This document shows positions 1 to 8,659 of a DNA stretch of 64,000 bases, piece by piece. The position numbers and the translations under genes were made by a program. Positions within the stretch are counted from its first letter, which is position 1; every line of letters starts with the position of its first letter. The notes beneath the pieces are model-generated. The model saw only the letters and a list, made by a program, of their open reading frames with translations. It was not told the DNA's origin and did no database searches. This stretch comes from Microbacterium flavescens (lineage in GTDB: Bacteria; Actinomycetota; Actinomycetes; Actinomycetales; Microbacteriaceae): positions 124,001 to 188,000 of the forward strand of contig NZ_JAFIWA010000003.1 of the NCBI RefSeq assembly GCF_018588945.1. The letters run 5' to 3'.

Positions 1-564
1 GACACGTACTTCGTGGTCGCGCACTTCCACTACGTCGTGTTCGGCACGGTGGTGTTCGCGATGTTCGCCGGCTTCTACTTCTGGTGGCCCAAGTGGACCG
101 GGAAGATGCTCAACGAGCGCCTCGGCATGGTGCACTTCTGGATGCTGTTCATCGGCTTCCACATGACCTTCCTGATCCAGCACTGGCTGGGCGTCGACGG
201 CATGGTGCGTCGCTACGCGGACTACTCGGCAGCTGACGGCTGGACCTGGCAGAACCAGGTCTCGACGGTCGGCGCGATCCTCCTCGGCGCGTCGATGATC
301 CCCTTCCTGTTCAACGTGTGGGTCACCGCACGCAAGGCGCCGCGTGTGACCGTGAACGATCCGTGGGGCTACGGCGCATCGCTCGAATGGGCGACCTCGT
401 GCCCGCCGCCGCGCCACAACTTCACGTCGATCCCGCGCATCCGCAGCGAGCGTCCGGCGTTCGACCTGAACCACCCCGAGGCGGGCATCCCCGTCGGCGT
501 CGGCCCCGCGAAGGACGCGCCCGAAGCCCCGGTTGTCGACGTGGCCGACGGAGAGGTGAAGTAA
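1..564 (+). CDS. ctaD: Cytochrome c oxidase subunit I, C-terminal part (truncated by window start)
   Basis: Catalytic haem a3-CuB subunit of the aa3 oxidase, an integral membrane protein that reduces O2 to water. Only the last 187 residues are present; the frame is open from base 1. The first residues read [13 protein letters not shown], the conserved segment of helix X that carries the two haem a/a3 histidines (HFH). Two further hydrophobic segments follow (the [13 protein letters not shown] region and the [18 protein letters not shown] region), then a cytoplasmic tail with [15 protein letters not shown], typical of actinobacterial CtaD. The stop codon abuts the GTG of ctaF, so the two are cotranscribed. 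Confidence is high; only the 5' part is missing. Confidence 0.97.
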   Translation, partial: DTYFVVAHFHYVVFGTVVFAMFAGFYFWWPKWTGKMLNERLGMVHFWMLFIGFHMTFLIQHWLGVDGMVRRYADYSAADGWTWQNQVSTVGAILLGASMIPFLFNVWVTARKAPRVTVNDPWGYGASLEWATSCPPPRHNFTSIPRIRSERPAFDLNHPEAGIPVGVGPAKDAPEAPVVDVADGEVK

Positions 565-999
565 GTGCGCACCAACACCGGACTGTGGTGGCTCCTCGCC
601 GCGTTCTTCGCCCTCGTGGGCGTCATCTACACGATCTGGAACATCCTCGCCCACCCCGACGTGCCGTGGTACAACGGCATCGAGTGGGTCGGCTCCGTCG
701 CCCTGATCTTCACGGCGCTGATGGGCGCGCTGATCGCGTTCTACATCGGTCGCGTGCACAACGCCCAGGGCGGCGAGCTTCCCGAAGACATCCTGACGGC
801 CGACATCGATGACGGCGATCCCGAGCTCGGCGAATTCAGCCCGTGGTCGTGGTGGCCCATCGTCCTCGCCTTCTCGGCAGCCCTCGCGATGATCGGACTG
901 GCCGTCGGCGCCTGGATGGTGCCGATCGGCGTGGGCGTGTTCGTCGTGGCGATCGTCGGCTGGGTGTACGAGTACTACCGCGGGTACTTCGCGCGCTGA
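565..999 (+). CDS. ctaF: Cytochrome c oxidase subunit IV (actinobacterial type)
   Basis: Small accessory subunit of the actinobacterial aa3 oxidase in the bc1-aa3 supercomplex. 144 aa; the GTG start follows the ctaD stop with no gap. Four hydrophobic segments are visible: WWLLAAFFALVGVIYTIW, VGSVALIFTALMGALIAFYIG, WWPIVLAFSAALAMIGLAV and a last one near VPIGVGVFVVAIVGWVYEY. A soluble acidic loop (GELPEDILTADIDDGDPELGEFSPWSWWP) lies in the middle, as in other CtaF proteins. Length and gene order match the family. It is followed after 2 nt by a PP2C phosphatase gene. Confidence 0.93.
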   Translation: MRTNTGLWWLLAAFFALVGVIYTIWNILAHPDVPWYNGIEWVGSVALIFTALMGALIAFYIGRVHNAQGGELPEDILTADIDDGDPELGEFSPWSWWPIVLAFSAALAMIGLAVGAWMVPIGVGVFVVAIVGWVYEYYRGYFAR

Positions 1000-1001
1000 T
1001 C

Positions 1002-1817
1002 GTGCCGTTTCGGCCTTCTCGCGTGCGGCTGCGTGCCGCCGCCGTCTCCGACACCGGAGCGTATCGCTCCGTCAACCAGGACGCCGCCTTCACGGCGCCC
1101 TGGGGCGGCGCGGTCGCAGACGGCGTGGGCGGCGGGCCGGCGGGCGATCTCGCCTCGGCGGCGTTCGTCCATCGTCTGGCCGCAGGCCGGATCGGATCCG
1201 TCGACGCTGAGGCCCTCACCGTGAGCGTGCGTGCGGCGAACTGGGACCTGCGAGCGCACGTCGAACGCGATCCTGCGCTGAACGGTATGGCGACGACGTT
1301 CACCGGTGTCTTCGTGTCGGAGAACGACACGCTGCTGCTCGCCCACACCGGAGACTCCCGCGCGTACCTGATGCGCGATGGTGTGCTGACGCAGCAGACG
1401 CGTGACGACTCGTACGTGCAGGTGCTGGTCGAGCGCGGGCTGGTCGCTGAAGCGGATGCCGCGTCCCACCCGCGCCGCAACCTCATCACCGCCTCGCTGA
1501 GCGGCGGCGAGCGTGATCGCGTGACGGTGGCCGAGCATGAGGCGCGACCGGGGGACCGCTGGCTGCTGTGCAGCGACGGACTCACCGACTACGTGCCGCA
1601 GAGCGACATCGCCGCGGTCGTCGCCCGCTGCGACAGTGCTGCCGAGGCAGCCGGTGCCGCGGTGGCGCTGGGGCTGACGGCCGGAACCCGCGACAACGTG
1701 ACCGTCGTGGTCTGCGACGTCGAGGTCGGGCACCCGGAGCCGCTCGCGGTGAGCAGCCAGACGTCGTTCTACGGCGCGGCCGCAGCCCGGTTCACCGAGG
1801 GCCTGGAATCGGCCTGA
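1002..1817 (+). CDS. PP2C-family Ser/Thr protein phosphatase
   Basis: Soluble metal-dependent phosphatase that removes phosphate from Ser/Thr of proteins. 271 aa from a GTG 2 nt after the ctaF stop; an in-frame GTG at 1023 is an alternative. The PP2C motifs occur in order: SVNQD, VADGVGGG (metal-binding Asp), GDSRAYL, LLCSDGLTD and RDNVTVVV. There is no transmembrane segment, unlike the membrane-bound PstP of the cell-division kinase cluster, and no kinase gene lies nearby. Its spacing makes it the likely last gene of the ctaD-ctaF operon. Substrates cannot be told from sequence. Confidence 0.88.
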   Translation: MPFRPSRVRLRAAAVSDTGAYRSVNQDAAFTAPWGGAVADGVGGGPAGDLASAAFVHRLAAGRIGSVDAEALTVSVRAANWDLRAHVERDPALNGMATTFTGVFVSENDTLLLAHTGDSRAYLMRDGVLTQQTRDDSYVQVLVERGLVAEADAASHPRRNLITASLSGGERDRVTVAEHEARPGDRWLLCSDGLTDYVPQSDIAAVVARCDSAAEAAGAAVALGLTAGTRDNVTVVVCDVEVGHPEPLAVSSQTSFYGAAAARFTEGLESA

Positions 1818-1836
1818 TGGGCGCTCAGGAGAGGGC

Positions 1837-2256
1837 TCAGCCCGCGACGGGCGATCGTACGACCATCACCTGAGGGTCGAAGACGCGGGGGAGTGCGCCC
1901 GCGTCGTTCTCGGTGGGCTGGCCCTCGCGGACCCAGTACTCGTACCCGCCGATCATCTCGCGCACCTGGTACCCGAGCTTGGCGAACTGCAGGGCGCCCT
2001 TCGTGCCCGCGTTGCAGCCGGGGCTCCAGCAGTACACGACGACGGGGACGTCGCGGTCGAGCTCGGCGGCCGCGCGCGTCGCGATCTGCTGGTACGGCAT
2101 GTGCACGGCTCCGGCGATCCGCCCCTGGGTCCATGCCTCATCGCCTCGAACGTCGACGAGGACGAACGACTCGCCCGCCTTCTGCGCGGCGTACACGTCG
2201 GAAGAATCGGTCTCGAGGGCGAGCTTGGCGGAGAAGTAGTCGACAGCTGTGGTCAT
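1837..2256 (-). CDS. Rhodanese-like domain protein
   Basis: 139 aa, one rhodanese domain. Seen: VLVDVRGDEAW, GRIAGAVHMPY and a VVYCWSPGCNAGTKGA loop that carries the catalytic Cys. The loop is the longer C-W-x-P-G-C-N type found in many bacterial single-domain sulfurtransferases. It probably moves sulfane sulfur or acts as a redox or stress protein; the acceptor is unknown. The start has a leaderless signature: on the minus strand TAACGT is followed by 6 nt and the ATG. It is convergent with the PP2C gene and separated from qcrB by a large terminator hairpin. Confidence 0.88.
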   Translation of the reverse strand: MTTAVDYFSAKLALETDSSDVYAAQKAGESFVLVDVRGDEAWTQGRIAGAVHMPYQQIATRAAAELDRDVPVVVYCWSPGCNAGTKGALQFAKLGYQVREMIGGYEYWVREGQPTENDAGALPRVFDPQVMVVRSPVAG

Positions 2257-2336
2257 GCGTCCACGTTACGACCGCCGCGTGCGCGCGGGCGGTCACGGGC
2301 CGATGATTTCCTGCCGTTGGCGTGGCTGCGACGCAG

Positions 2337-2379
2337 AACGCCCCGGCGACGAACCCTCGAGGGGTTGTGCCGGGGCGTT
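2337..2379 (-). terminator. Terminator hairpin downstream of qcrB
   Basis: Outer arms AACGCCCCGGC / GCCGGGGCGTT (11 bp, perfect) enclose a second self-complementary stretch (AACCCTCGAGGGGTT). It lies in the 138-bp gap between the qcrB stop and the rhodanese start, both on the minus strand, so it probably ends the ctaE-qcrCAB transcript. No strong U-tract follows, which is common in Actinobacteria. Confidence 0.75.
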
Positions 2380-2394
2380 CAGGCGGAGTTCGAC

Positions 2395-4233
2395 CTACTG
2401 GTCGTTCCCCTTGTCGTGATTGCGCTTCTTTTCGCCGTCGTCGGGAATGATCACATTCGTGGGACGGACGGCGGTCTCGGAGTTGCGACCGTCGTCGAGC
2501 GGCACGTGCGGGGCATCCGGCACGCCGGCACGCTCGTGCGCACCCTGGATCTCGGCATCCTCTTCCTCGGCGATGTGGTCGAGGGTGTGGTGCTGGTGCG
2601 AGAGAGCCTCGTCGAGCTCCGCCTGCGTGACGGGGGAGAGGCGGTCCTCGAAGAACCAGCGCGAGATCGAGGCACGGAGATTCTCGTGCCACGGGATACG
2701 ACCGCGAGCGTTCGGGCGCACGACGAGCGGCTCGTACGTCTCGAAGTCGACCAGCTTGTAGCGCTCGTACTCGTCGACGGGCTGGTGCACCTCGATGTAC
2801 TCGCCACCGGGGAGCCGGACGATGCGGCCCGACTCGTAGCCGTGAAGCGCGATCTCGCGATCCTTCTTCTGCAGCGCGAGGGCGATGCGCTTGGAGACGA
2901 AGTACGCCACGATCGGGCCGATGACCAGCAGGGCCTGGAGGGTGTGGATGACGCCCTCCATCGTGAGCCAGAAGTGGGTCGCGATGATGTCGGACGCAGC
3001 CGCGGCCCACAGCACCGCGTAGAAGGTCACACCGGCTGCGCCGATGGCCGTGCGGGTCGGGGCGTTTCGCGGGCGCTGAGCGATGTGGTGCTCGCGCTTG
3101 TCTCCGGTCACCCACGCCTCGATGAAGGGGTAGATGAGCACGACGACGATGAACAGCCCGAGGCCGACGAGCGGAACCAGGATGTTGAACGACCAGGTGC
3201 GGTCGAGGAACACGAACTCCCAGCCCGGAGGCACCAGGCGCAGGGCACCGTCGGCGAAGCCGATGTACCAGTCGGGCTGCGTGCCGGCGGAGACGGGCGA
3301 CGGGTCGTACGGTCCGTAGTTCCAGATCGGGTTGATCGTGAACAGCGCCGCGATGAGCGCGATCACGCCGAACGTGATGAACAGGAAGCCGCCCATCTTC
3401 GACATGTAGACCGGCATCATCGGGTAGCCGACGACGTTGCTGTTCGCGCGGCCGGGACCGCCGAACTGCGTGTGCTTGTTGATCACCATCAGCATGAGGT
3501 GCAGCACCAGCAGGCCGACGAGGATCGCGGGCAGCAGGAGGATGTGCAGCGAGTACAGGCGGCCGACGATCGCGGTGCCCGGGAACTCGCCGCCGAAGAG
3601 CAGGAACGACGTCCACGTGCCGATGAGCGGGATGCCCTTGACCATGCCGTCGATGATGCGCAGGCCGTTGCCCGACAGGACGTCGTCGGGGAGCGAGTAG
3701 CCGGTGAAGCCCTCACCCAGCGCGAGGATGAAGAGGATGAAGCCGATCACCCAGTTCAGCTCACGCGGCTTGCGGAAGGCGCCGGTGAAGAACACGCGCA
3801 GCATGTGCACGCCGATGCCCGCGATGAACACGAGCGCGGCCCAGTGGTGCATCTGACGCACCAGGAGCCCGCCGCGCAGATCGAACGAGATCTCCAGCGT
3901 GGAGGCCATGGCCGCCGACATCTCGATGCCGCGCATCGGCAGGTAGGCGCCGGTGTAGTGGGTTTCGACCATCGACGCCTGGAAGAAGAACGTCAGGAAC
4001 GTGCCGGTGAGCAGCACGACGACGAAGCTCCACAGCGCGATCTCGCCGAGCATGAAGGACCAGTGGTCGGGGAAGATCTTGCGGCCGAGCTCCTTGACGA
4101 AGCCCGACAGGCTGGTGCGCTCGTCGATGTAGTTCGACGCCGCGCCGATGAAGCGGCCGCCGAGCGGCTTATCGCGGGGCGTCGTGGCCGGGGGAGCCTC
4201 GACGAGGTTCTCGGTTTCGGTTGCGGTGCTCAA
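2395..4233 (-). CDS. qcrB: Cytochrome bc1 complex cytochrome b subunit
   Basis: Quinol-oxidising cytochrome b of the actinobacterial bc1-aa3 supercomplex. 612 aa from a TTG start that overlaps the qcrA stop (TTGA); the open frame continues upstream but only as antisense-like sequence. Core helices carry the haem b histidines (for example VRQMHHWAALVFIAGIGVHMLRVFFTG) and the Qo-region motif FTGYSLPDDVLSG. As usual for actinobacterial QcrB, there is a long hydrophilic C-terminal extension (after about residue 430) ending in an acidic then basic tail. Last gene of the ctaE-qcrC-qcrA-qcrB operon. Confidence 0.95.
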   Translation of the reverse strand: MSTATETENLVEAPPATTPRDKPLGGRFIGAASNYIDERTSLSGFVKELGRKIFPDHWSFMLGEIALWSFVVVLLTGTFLTFFFQASMVETHYTGAYLPMRGIEMSAAMASTLEISFDLRGGLLVRQMHHWAALVFIAGIGVHMLRVFFTGAFRKPRELNWVIGFILFILALGEGFTGYSLPDDVLSGNGLRIIDGMVKGIPLIGTWTSFLLFGGEFPGTAIVGRLYSLHILLLPAILVGLLVLHLMLMVINKHTQFGGPGRANSNVVGYPMMPVYMSKMGGFLFITFGVIALIAALFTINPIWNYGPYDPSPVSAGTQPDWYIGFADGALRLVPPGWEFVFLDRTWSFNILVPLVGLGLFIVVVLIYPFIEAWVTGDKREHHIAQRPRNAPTRTAIGAAGVTFYAVLWAAAASDIIATHFWLTMEGVIHTLQALLVIGPIVAYFVSKRIALALQKKDREIALHGYESGRIVRLPGGEYIEVHQPVDEYERYKLVDFETYEPLVVRPNARGRIPWHENLRASISRWFFEDRLSPVTQAELDEALSHQHHTLDHIAEEEDAEIQGAHERAGVPDAPHVPLDDGRNSETAVRPTNVIIPDDGEKKRNHDKGNDQ

Positions 4234-5309
4234 TGACGCTCCCAGAAGCTCGGGCCGACGGGTTCGGTGAAGTCGCTGCGGGCGACCAGGTAGCCCTCGG
4301 CGTCGACCGTGATCGGCAGCTGCGGCAGCGGACGGGCGGCCGGCCCGAAGATGACCTTCGCGGCGTCGGTCACGTCGAACTGCGACTGATGGCACGGGCA
4401 CAGCAGATGGTGGGTCTGCTGCTCGTACAGGGCGACCGGGCAGCCGACGTGCGTGCAGACCTTGGAGTACGCCACGATGCCGTCGTACGACCAGTCGGCG
4501 CGCTCCGGGGTCTCGATCAGGTCGTCCGGGAGCAGGCGCATGAGGAGGACGATCGCCTTCGCCTTCTCCTCGAGGTAGCCGTCGCTGTGCGAGAGTTCGG
4601 CGAGCTCCTCGGGGATGACGTGCACGGCCGAGCCCAGCGTCACGTCGGCGGCGCGGATCGGCTCACCGCTCGGGTCGTGTGCGAGGCGCGAGCCCTCTTT
4701 CCACATGGTGTGGGTGAGGAGAGCGACGGGGTTCCCGCCTTCAGGGTGCTCCGGCGTGTCCTGCGGCGCGAGACCGCGGAACAGCACGATCGCGGGCGCG
4801 ACCGACGCGACGAGCGCGGCGATCATCGAGTTGCGGATCATGGTGCGGCGGCCGAAGCCCGAGTCTTCGTTCGCGTCGGCGAATGCCTGGATCGCCGCCT
4901 CGCGGGTCGCATCGCGGCCGCGGGTCGCGTGACGGGGCTCGACGTACTCGCGGTCGGACATGACGGCCTTCGACCAATGGATCGCCGCAACGCCGATGGC
5001 GAGCAGCGCGAAGGCGATGCCGAGGCCGATGAAGAGGTTGTTGTTGCGGATGTCGGTCATCCGGCCGCTCTCGATCGGGAAGAGCATGTAGGCCGCGATG
5101 GCCCAGATGCTTCCGGCGATCGAGAGGTAGAAGAGCGTGTACACCGTGCGGACGGCGGCCTTCATGGCCTTCGGGTCCTTGTCGGTCATCCGCTCGCGAT
5201 GCGGAGGGAGCTCCGGGGCGCGCACCGGGTCGGTGACCGCGACGGCGAGCCCGGGGGAGGGCTTCCAGGAAGCCCTCTCGTGCTCGAGCGGGTCGTCCTC
5301 GTGTGCCAT
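4230..5309 (-). CDS. qcrA: Cytochrome bc1 complex Rieske iron-sulfur subunit
   Basis: 359 aa. The C-terminal Rieske domain has both cluster-binding boxes, CTHVGC and CPCHQSQFD, so the [2Fe-2S] ligands (2 Cys, 2 His) are complete. The N-terminal half contains three hydrophobic segments (FYLSIAGSIWAIAAYMLF, NNLFIGLGIAFALLAIGVAAI, NSMIAALVASVAPAIVLF), as in other actinobacterial QcrA; classical Rieske proteins have one. It accepts electrons from menaquinol and passes them to the diheme QcrC. It lies 34 bp after qcrC, and its stop overlaps the TTG start of qcrB, indicating translational coupling. Confidence 0.96.
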   Translation of the reverse strand: MAHEDDPLEHERASWKPSPGLAVAVTDPVRAPELPPHRERMTDKDPKAMKAAVRTVYTLFYLSIAGSIWAIAAYMLFPIESGRMTDIRNNNLFIGLGIAFALLAIGVAAIHWSKAVMSDREYVEPRHATRGRDATREAAIQAFADANEDSGFGRRTMIRNSMIAALVASVAPAIVLFRGLAPQDTPEHPEGGNPVALLTHTMWKEGSRLAHDPSGEPIRAADVTLGSAVHVIPEELAELSHSDGYLEEKAKAIVLLMRLLPDDLIETPERADWSYDGIVAYSKVCTHVGCPVALYEQQTHHLLCPCHQSQFDVTDAAKVIFGPAARPLPQLPITVDAEGYLVARSDFTEPVGPSFWERH

Positions 5310-5343
5310 GCTGCTCCTCGTCAGTTCTTGCGTGTCAGTACGT

Positions 5344-6144
5344 TCAGTTGGACTTCGCCGTGATCCACACGGTGATGGCGATCAGCGCGCCGATGCCGAA
5401 GATCCAGATGAAGAGGCCCTCGGAGACGGGGCCGAGCGATCCGAGCGTGAATCCGCCGGGCGACTGGGTGTCCTGCAGGAACAGCAGGTAGGAGATGACG
5501 TCGCGCTTCTCCTCCGTCGTCAGCGTCATGTCGTTGAAGACGGGCATGTTCTGCGGACCCGTCACCATCGCCGCGTACATGTTGAGCGGCGTCGTGTTGT
5601 AGAGAGCAGGGGCGTACTTGCCCTCGGTGAGCGCACCGCCGGCGCCGGCGACGTTGTGGCACATCGCGCAGTTGATGCGGAACAGCTCGCCGCCCTCGGC
5701 GGCGTTGCCCTCGCCGTCGAGCACCTCGTCGGACGGGTAGGTCGGTCCGGGGGCGATGCTCTGGATGTACGCGCCCACCGCGGCGATCTGGTCGTCGGTG
5801 AACTGCACCGGCTTCTGCGGAGCCTGCGGGCCCTGCATCTGCAGCGGCATGCGACCGGTGCTCATCTGGAAGTGGACCGACAGCTCGCCCACGCCGTAGA
5901 GCGAAGGACCGTCATCGGTGCCCTGCACGTCGAGGCCGTGGCAGGTGGCGCAGTTCGCCTGGAACAGTCTCTCGCCGTCCTGCACGGTGGACGCGCTGGC
6001 GACCGTGGTCTCGGCGGTGGCGGCGACGGCCGCGGTCGCACCGGCGTACACGCCGCCGGTGATCAGCAGTCCGATGCCGATGAGTGCGGCGGCAGCCCAG
6101 GGGCTGCGGCGGCCTTTCGAGCGGCGCGGGGTCTCACGTGCCAT
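5344..6144 (-). CDS. qcrC: Cytochrome bc1 complex diheme cytochrome c subunit
   Basis: 266 aa, start at MARETPRRSK. An N-terminal membrane anchor (residues about 18-42) is followed by two cytochrome c domains, each with a CxxCH haem site: CATCH at about residues 65-69 and CAMCH about 100 residues later, then a C-terminal helix (GLFIWIFGIGALIAITVWI). A diheme QcrC replaces a soluble cytochrome c in Actinobacteria and wires bc1 directly to the aa3 oxidase. It sits 20 bp downstream of ctaE in the same operon. Confidence 0.96.
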   Translation of the reverse strand: MARETPRRSKGRRSPWAAAALIGIGLLITGGVYAGATAAVAATAETTVASASTVQDGERLFQANCATCHGLDVQGTDDGPSLYGVGELSVHFQMSTGRMPLQMQGPQAPQKPVQFTDDQIAAVGAYIQSIAPGPTYPSDEVLDGEGNAAEGGELFRINCAMCHNVAGAGGALTEGKYAPALYNTTPLNMYAAMVTGPQNMPVFNDMTLTTEEKRDVISYLLFLQDTQSPGGFTLGSLGPVSEGLFIWIFGIGALIAITVWITAKSN

Positions 6145-6164
6145 GTCGGGAATCAGCTCCGCTC

Positions 6165-6806
6165 TTATTTCAGGAAGTAGATGACGAGGAACAGGGCGAT
6201 CCAGACGACGTCGACGAAGTGCCAGTAGTACGACACGACGATCGAGGACGTCATCTCTTTGCGCCCGAAGTTCTTGACGGCGTAGGCGCGGCCGATCACC
6301 AGGAGGAAGGCGATGAGGCCGCCGGTGACGTGGAGCGCGTGGAAGCCGGTGGTGAGGTAGAACGCCGACGCGTACGAGTTCGCGCTGATCGGCATGCCCT
6401 CTGCGACGAGCTGGGCGTACTCCCACACCTGGCCGGACACGAAGATCGCGCCGAGGGCGAAGGTCAGCCAGAACCACTCGACCATGCCCCAGCCGAGCCA
6501 GCCGCGCTTGCGGGTCGAGTACGGCTGGAACCGCTCGGCGGCGAAGACGCCCATCTGGCAGGTGACCGACGAGAGCACGAGGATGATCGTGTTCACGGTC
6601 GCGTAGGGGATGTTGAGCAGCTGCGTCTCTTCCGCCCACAGATCAGGGGAGGCGTTGCGCAGGGTGAAGTAGATCGCGAAGAGGCCCGCGAAGAACATCA
6701 CCTCGCTGCCGAGCCACACGATCGTTCCGACGGCGACCGGGTCGGGCCGCTTGACGGACCGCATGGCCTGGGCGTAGGTCGCTGAGGAGGTCGTCACGCT
6801 CCCCAT
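6165..6806 (-). CDS. ctaE: Cytochrome c oxidase subunit III
   Basis: 213 aa integral membrane subunit of aa3 oxidase. Seen: [45 protein letters not shown] (the conserved FHxxHVxxG) and the C-terminal [19 protein letters not shown], all diagnostic of COX3. About five hydrophobic helices, as in the short actinobacterial form. Start chosen at MGSVTTSS; an in-frame GTG three codons later is possible. First gene of the leftward ctaE-qcrCAB operon, divergent from trpD, the usual actinobacterial arrangement. Confidence 0.95.
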   Translation of the reverse strand: MGSVTTSSATYAQAMRSVKRPDPVAVGTIVWLGSEVMFFAGLFAIYFTLRNASPDLWAEETQLLNIPYATVNTIILVLSSVTCQMGVFAAERFQPYSTRKRGWLGWGMVEWFWLTFALGAIFVSGQVWEYAQLVAEGMPISANSYASAFYLTTGFHALHVTGGLIAFLLVIGRAYAVKNFGRKEMTSSIVVSYYWHFVDVVWIALFLVIYFLK

Positions 6807-6866
6807 TATGGCCGATCCTGGGACTCGATATTCGCATCGGCGGGCATGCATTTGCCTGCATCGGAA

Positions 6867-6882
6867 CTTAGGGCCGCCTAAG
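6867..6882. promoter_or_regulatory. Perfect inverted repeat between ctaE and trpD
   Basis: CTTAGG-GCCG-CCTAAG, 6-bp arms with a 4-bp spacer, in the 186-bp divergent region. It is about 60 bp upstream of the ctaE start and 110 bp upstream of trpD, so it could be an operator for the respiratory operon. It does not fit the longer IdeR/DtxR iron box, and no regulator can be assigned. Confidence 0.35.
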
Positions 6883-6992
6883 AGAAGTCCGCGAGTCTGC
6901 CGTGAAGGCGTGATGAAGACGCAGAACCGGGCGCAGCGGGACGCCGTGTCACGAAACGATTCCGATCTTCGGCCACGGCTAGGCTCGTGGTC

Positions 6993-8054
6993 ATGGCGGA
7001 GCTGTACACCTGGCCGAACGTCCTCACCACGCTGCTGGAGCGGCGCGACCTGAGCGTCTCGGAGTCGACGTGGGCGATGCGGCAGATCATGAGCGGCTCC
7101 GCGACCCCGTCGCAGCTCGGCGCCTTCCTGGTCGCCCTGCGCGCCAAGGGCGAGACGGTCGACGAGATCGTCGGCTTCCGCGACGCGATCCTCGAGGCTG
7201 CCGTCCCGCTGCCGGTCGATCCGGCCGTCCTCGACATCGTCGGCACCGGCGGCGACCGCTTCGGCACGGTGAACGTCTCGACCATGGCGGCACTCGTGGC
7301 CGCGGCATCCGGTGTCCCCGTCGTGAAGCACGGCAACCGCGCGGCGAGCTCGGCCTCGGGCTCGTCCGACGTGCTCGGCGCACTGGGCGTCGACCTCTCG
7401 CTGCCGCCCGAGGCCGTGGCGGCGGCTCTGCCGCAGGCCGGCATCACGTTCGCGTGGGCCGCCGCCTTCCACCCGGGCTTCAAGCACGCCGGTGCCACCC
7501 GCAGCGAGCTGGGCGTGCCGACGGTCTTCAACTTCCTCGGACCGCTCTGCAACCCCGCGCGCGCCGAGGCGAACGCTGTGGGCGTCGCGCAGCTCGACCG
7601 GGTGCCGCTCATCACCGGCGTCTTCCGCACGCGCGGCGCGACCGCCCTGGTGTTCCGCGGCGACGACGGACTCGACGAGCTGACGACCACGGGTCACAGC
7701 CGCCTGTGGGAGGTCAGCCGGGGCGACATCCACGAGCACGACCTCGACCCCCGTGACCTCGGAATCCCGCTCGCCGACATCGACGACCTGCTCGGCGGCG
7801 ACCCGGCGCACAACGCCGCCGTGGTGCGTCGGGTGCTCGCCGGCGAGGAGGGACCGGTTCGCGACATCGTGCTGCTCAACGCCGCCGCGGGCATCGTGGC
7901 GTACCGCCTGTTCCAGGACGCCACCCAGGTGCAGCGCCCGATCCTCGAGCGGCTCGCCGAGGCGCGTGACGCGTCCGCGGAGGCGATCGACAGCGGCGCC
8001 GCCCTCGGCACGCTCGACCGCTGGGTCGACGTCACACGCGCGCTCGCCTCCTGA
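6993..8054 (+). CDS. trpD: Anthranilate phosphoribosyltransferase
   Basis: Transfers phosphoribose from PRPP to anthranilate, the second step of tryptophan synthesis. 353 aa from ATG 6993; an in-frame GTG two codons upstream (6987) is possible. Family signatures: [17 protein letters not shown] (PRPP/Mg site, about residues 81-97), [24 protein letters not shown] and the C-terminal [18 protein letters not shown] lies 7 nt upstream of the ATG, so the mRNA is probably leaderless. It stands alone, away from other trp genes and divergent from ctaE, as in many Actinobacteria. Confidence 0.95.
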   Translation: MAELYTWPNVLTTLLERRDLSVSESTWAMRQIMSGSATPSQLGAFLVALRAKGETVDEIVGFRDAILEAAVPLPVDPAVLDIVGTGGDRFGTVNVSTMAALVAAASGVPVVKHGNRAASSASGSSDVLGALGVDLSLPPEAVAAALPQAGITFAWAAAFHPGFKHAGATRSELGVPTVFNFLGPLCNPARAEANAVGVAQLDRVPLITGVFRTRGATALVFRGDDGLDELTTTGHSRLWEVSRGDIHEHDLDPRDLGIPLADIDDLLGGDPAHNAAVVRRVLAGEEGPVRDIVLLNAAAGIVAYRLFQDATQVQRPILERLAEARDASAEAIDSGAALGTLDRWVDVTRALAS

Positions 8055-8139
8055 TCGGAGAGACGGCACCGCGCGGCCTCTTCCTTCGCGGTCGCGTCCG
8101 CCGATAGCGTGTCCTCAGATCCCTGATCAGGAGGCAGCC

Positions 8140-8634
8140 ATGAGCGAGGAAGCTCCCACCACCGCCGACACCGTCGAACCGCCCGCAAAGCGGGTGGGGC
8201 TGGTGAAGGCCGTGGGCATCATCGGCATCATCGGCGGCGTCCTGCTCATCCTCGTCGGCATCATCGCCTGGATCGCCGTGACGACCCAGCTGACGGCCGA
8301 GAACATCACGATCCCGGACGACGCCGCCGCCTTCCAAGGACAGCAGGTCACCGGCCCGGTGACGGCGTACATTCAGGCCGACATCATCAACCACCACGCG
8401 CTGGAGGCATCGGGCGGCAAGACCTACGCCGAGCTCGACCAGGACGATCCGGTCCGCAACACCGTCATGCAGGCGTCCTTCCTGCGGGCGTCGCTGTTCA
8501 CCTCGGTGGTGGCGTACGGCGTCGCGCTCTTCGCGGCCGGAATGGGCGTACTCGCGATCCTCTTCGGCTGGGCGATCCACCGGCTGGCGAGCGTGCCCGT
8601 CGTCGTGAAGCGAACGGCCCTGGCCGGCGAGTGA
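8140..8634 (+). CDS. Two-helix membrane protein of unknown function
   Basis: 164 aa. An N-terminal charged segment precedes helix 1 (AVGIIGIIGGVLLILVGIIAWIAV); an extracytoplasmic region of about 85 residues with many acidic residues follows (ENITIPDDAAAF, YAELDQDDPV), then helix 2 (FTSVVAYGVALFAAGMGVLAILFGWAI) and a short basic tail. It has a clear ribosome binding site (AGGAGG at 8129) and a -10 TAGCGT at 8105, giving a short leader of about 20 nt. Similar actinobacterial proteins carry misleading automatic names such as ring-opening dioxygenase; nothing in this sequence supports an enzyme. Confidence 0.8.
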   Translation: MSEEAPTTADTVEPPAKRVGLVKAVGIIGIIGGVLLILVGIIAWIAVTTQLTAENITIPDDAAAFQGQQVTGPVTAYIQADIINHHALEASGGKTYAELDQDDPVRNTVMQASFLRASLFTSVVAYGVALFAAGMGVLAILFGWAIHRLASVPVVVKRTALAGE

Positions 8635-8659
8635 CCGTCTGCCCGCGGGCCGACGCGTG

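Noticed and set aside
2101..4236. Open frame of 711 codons on the plus strand, antisense to qcrB
   Set aside because: It mirrors the codon structure of qcrB (high GC opens antisense frames) and its translation is rich in Arg/Asp/Val with no domain. qcrB has clear family motifs.
6867..6882. CTTAGG...CCTAAG as an IdeR/DtxR iron box
   Set aside because: The iron box has TTAGG and CCTAA separated by 9 bp with inner TTAG/CTAA repeats; here the spacer is 4 bp.
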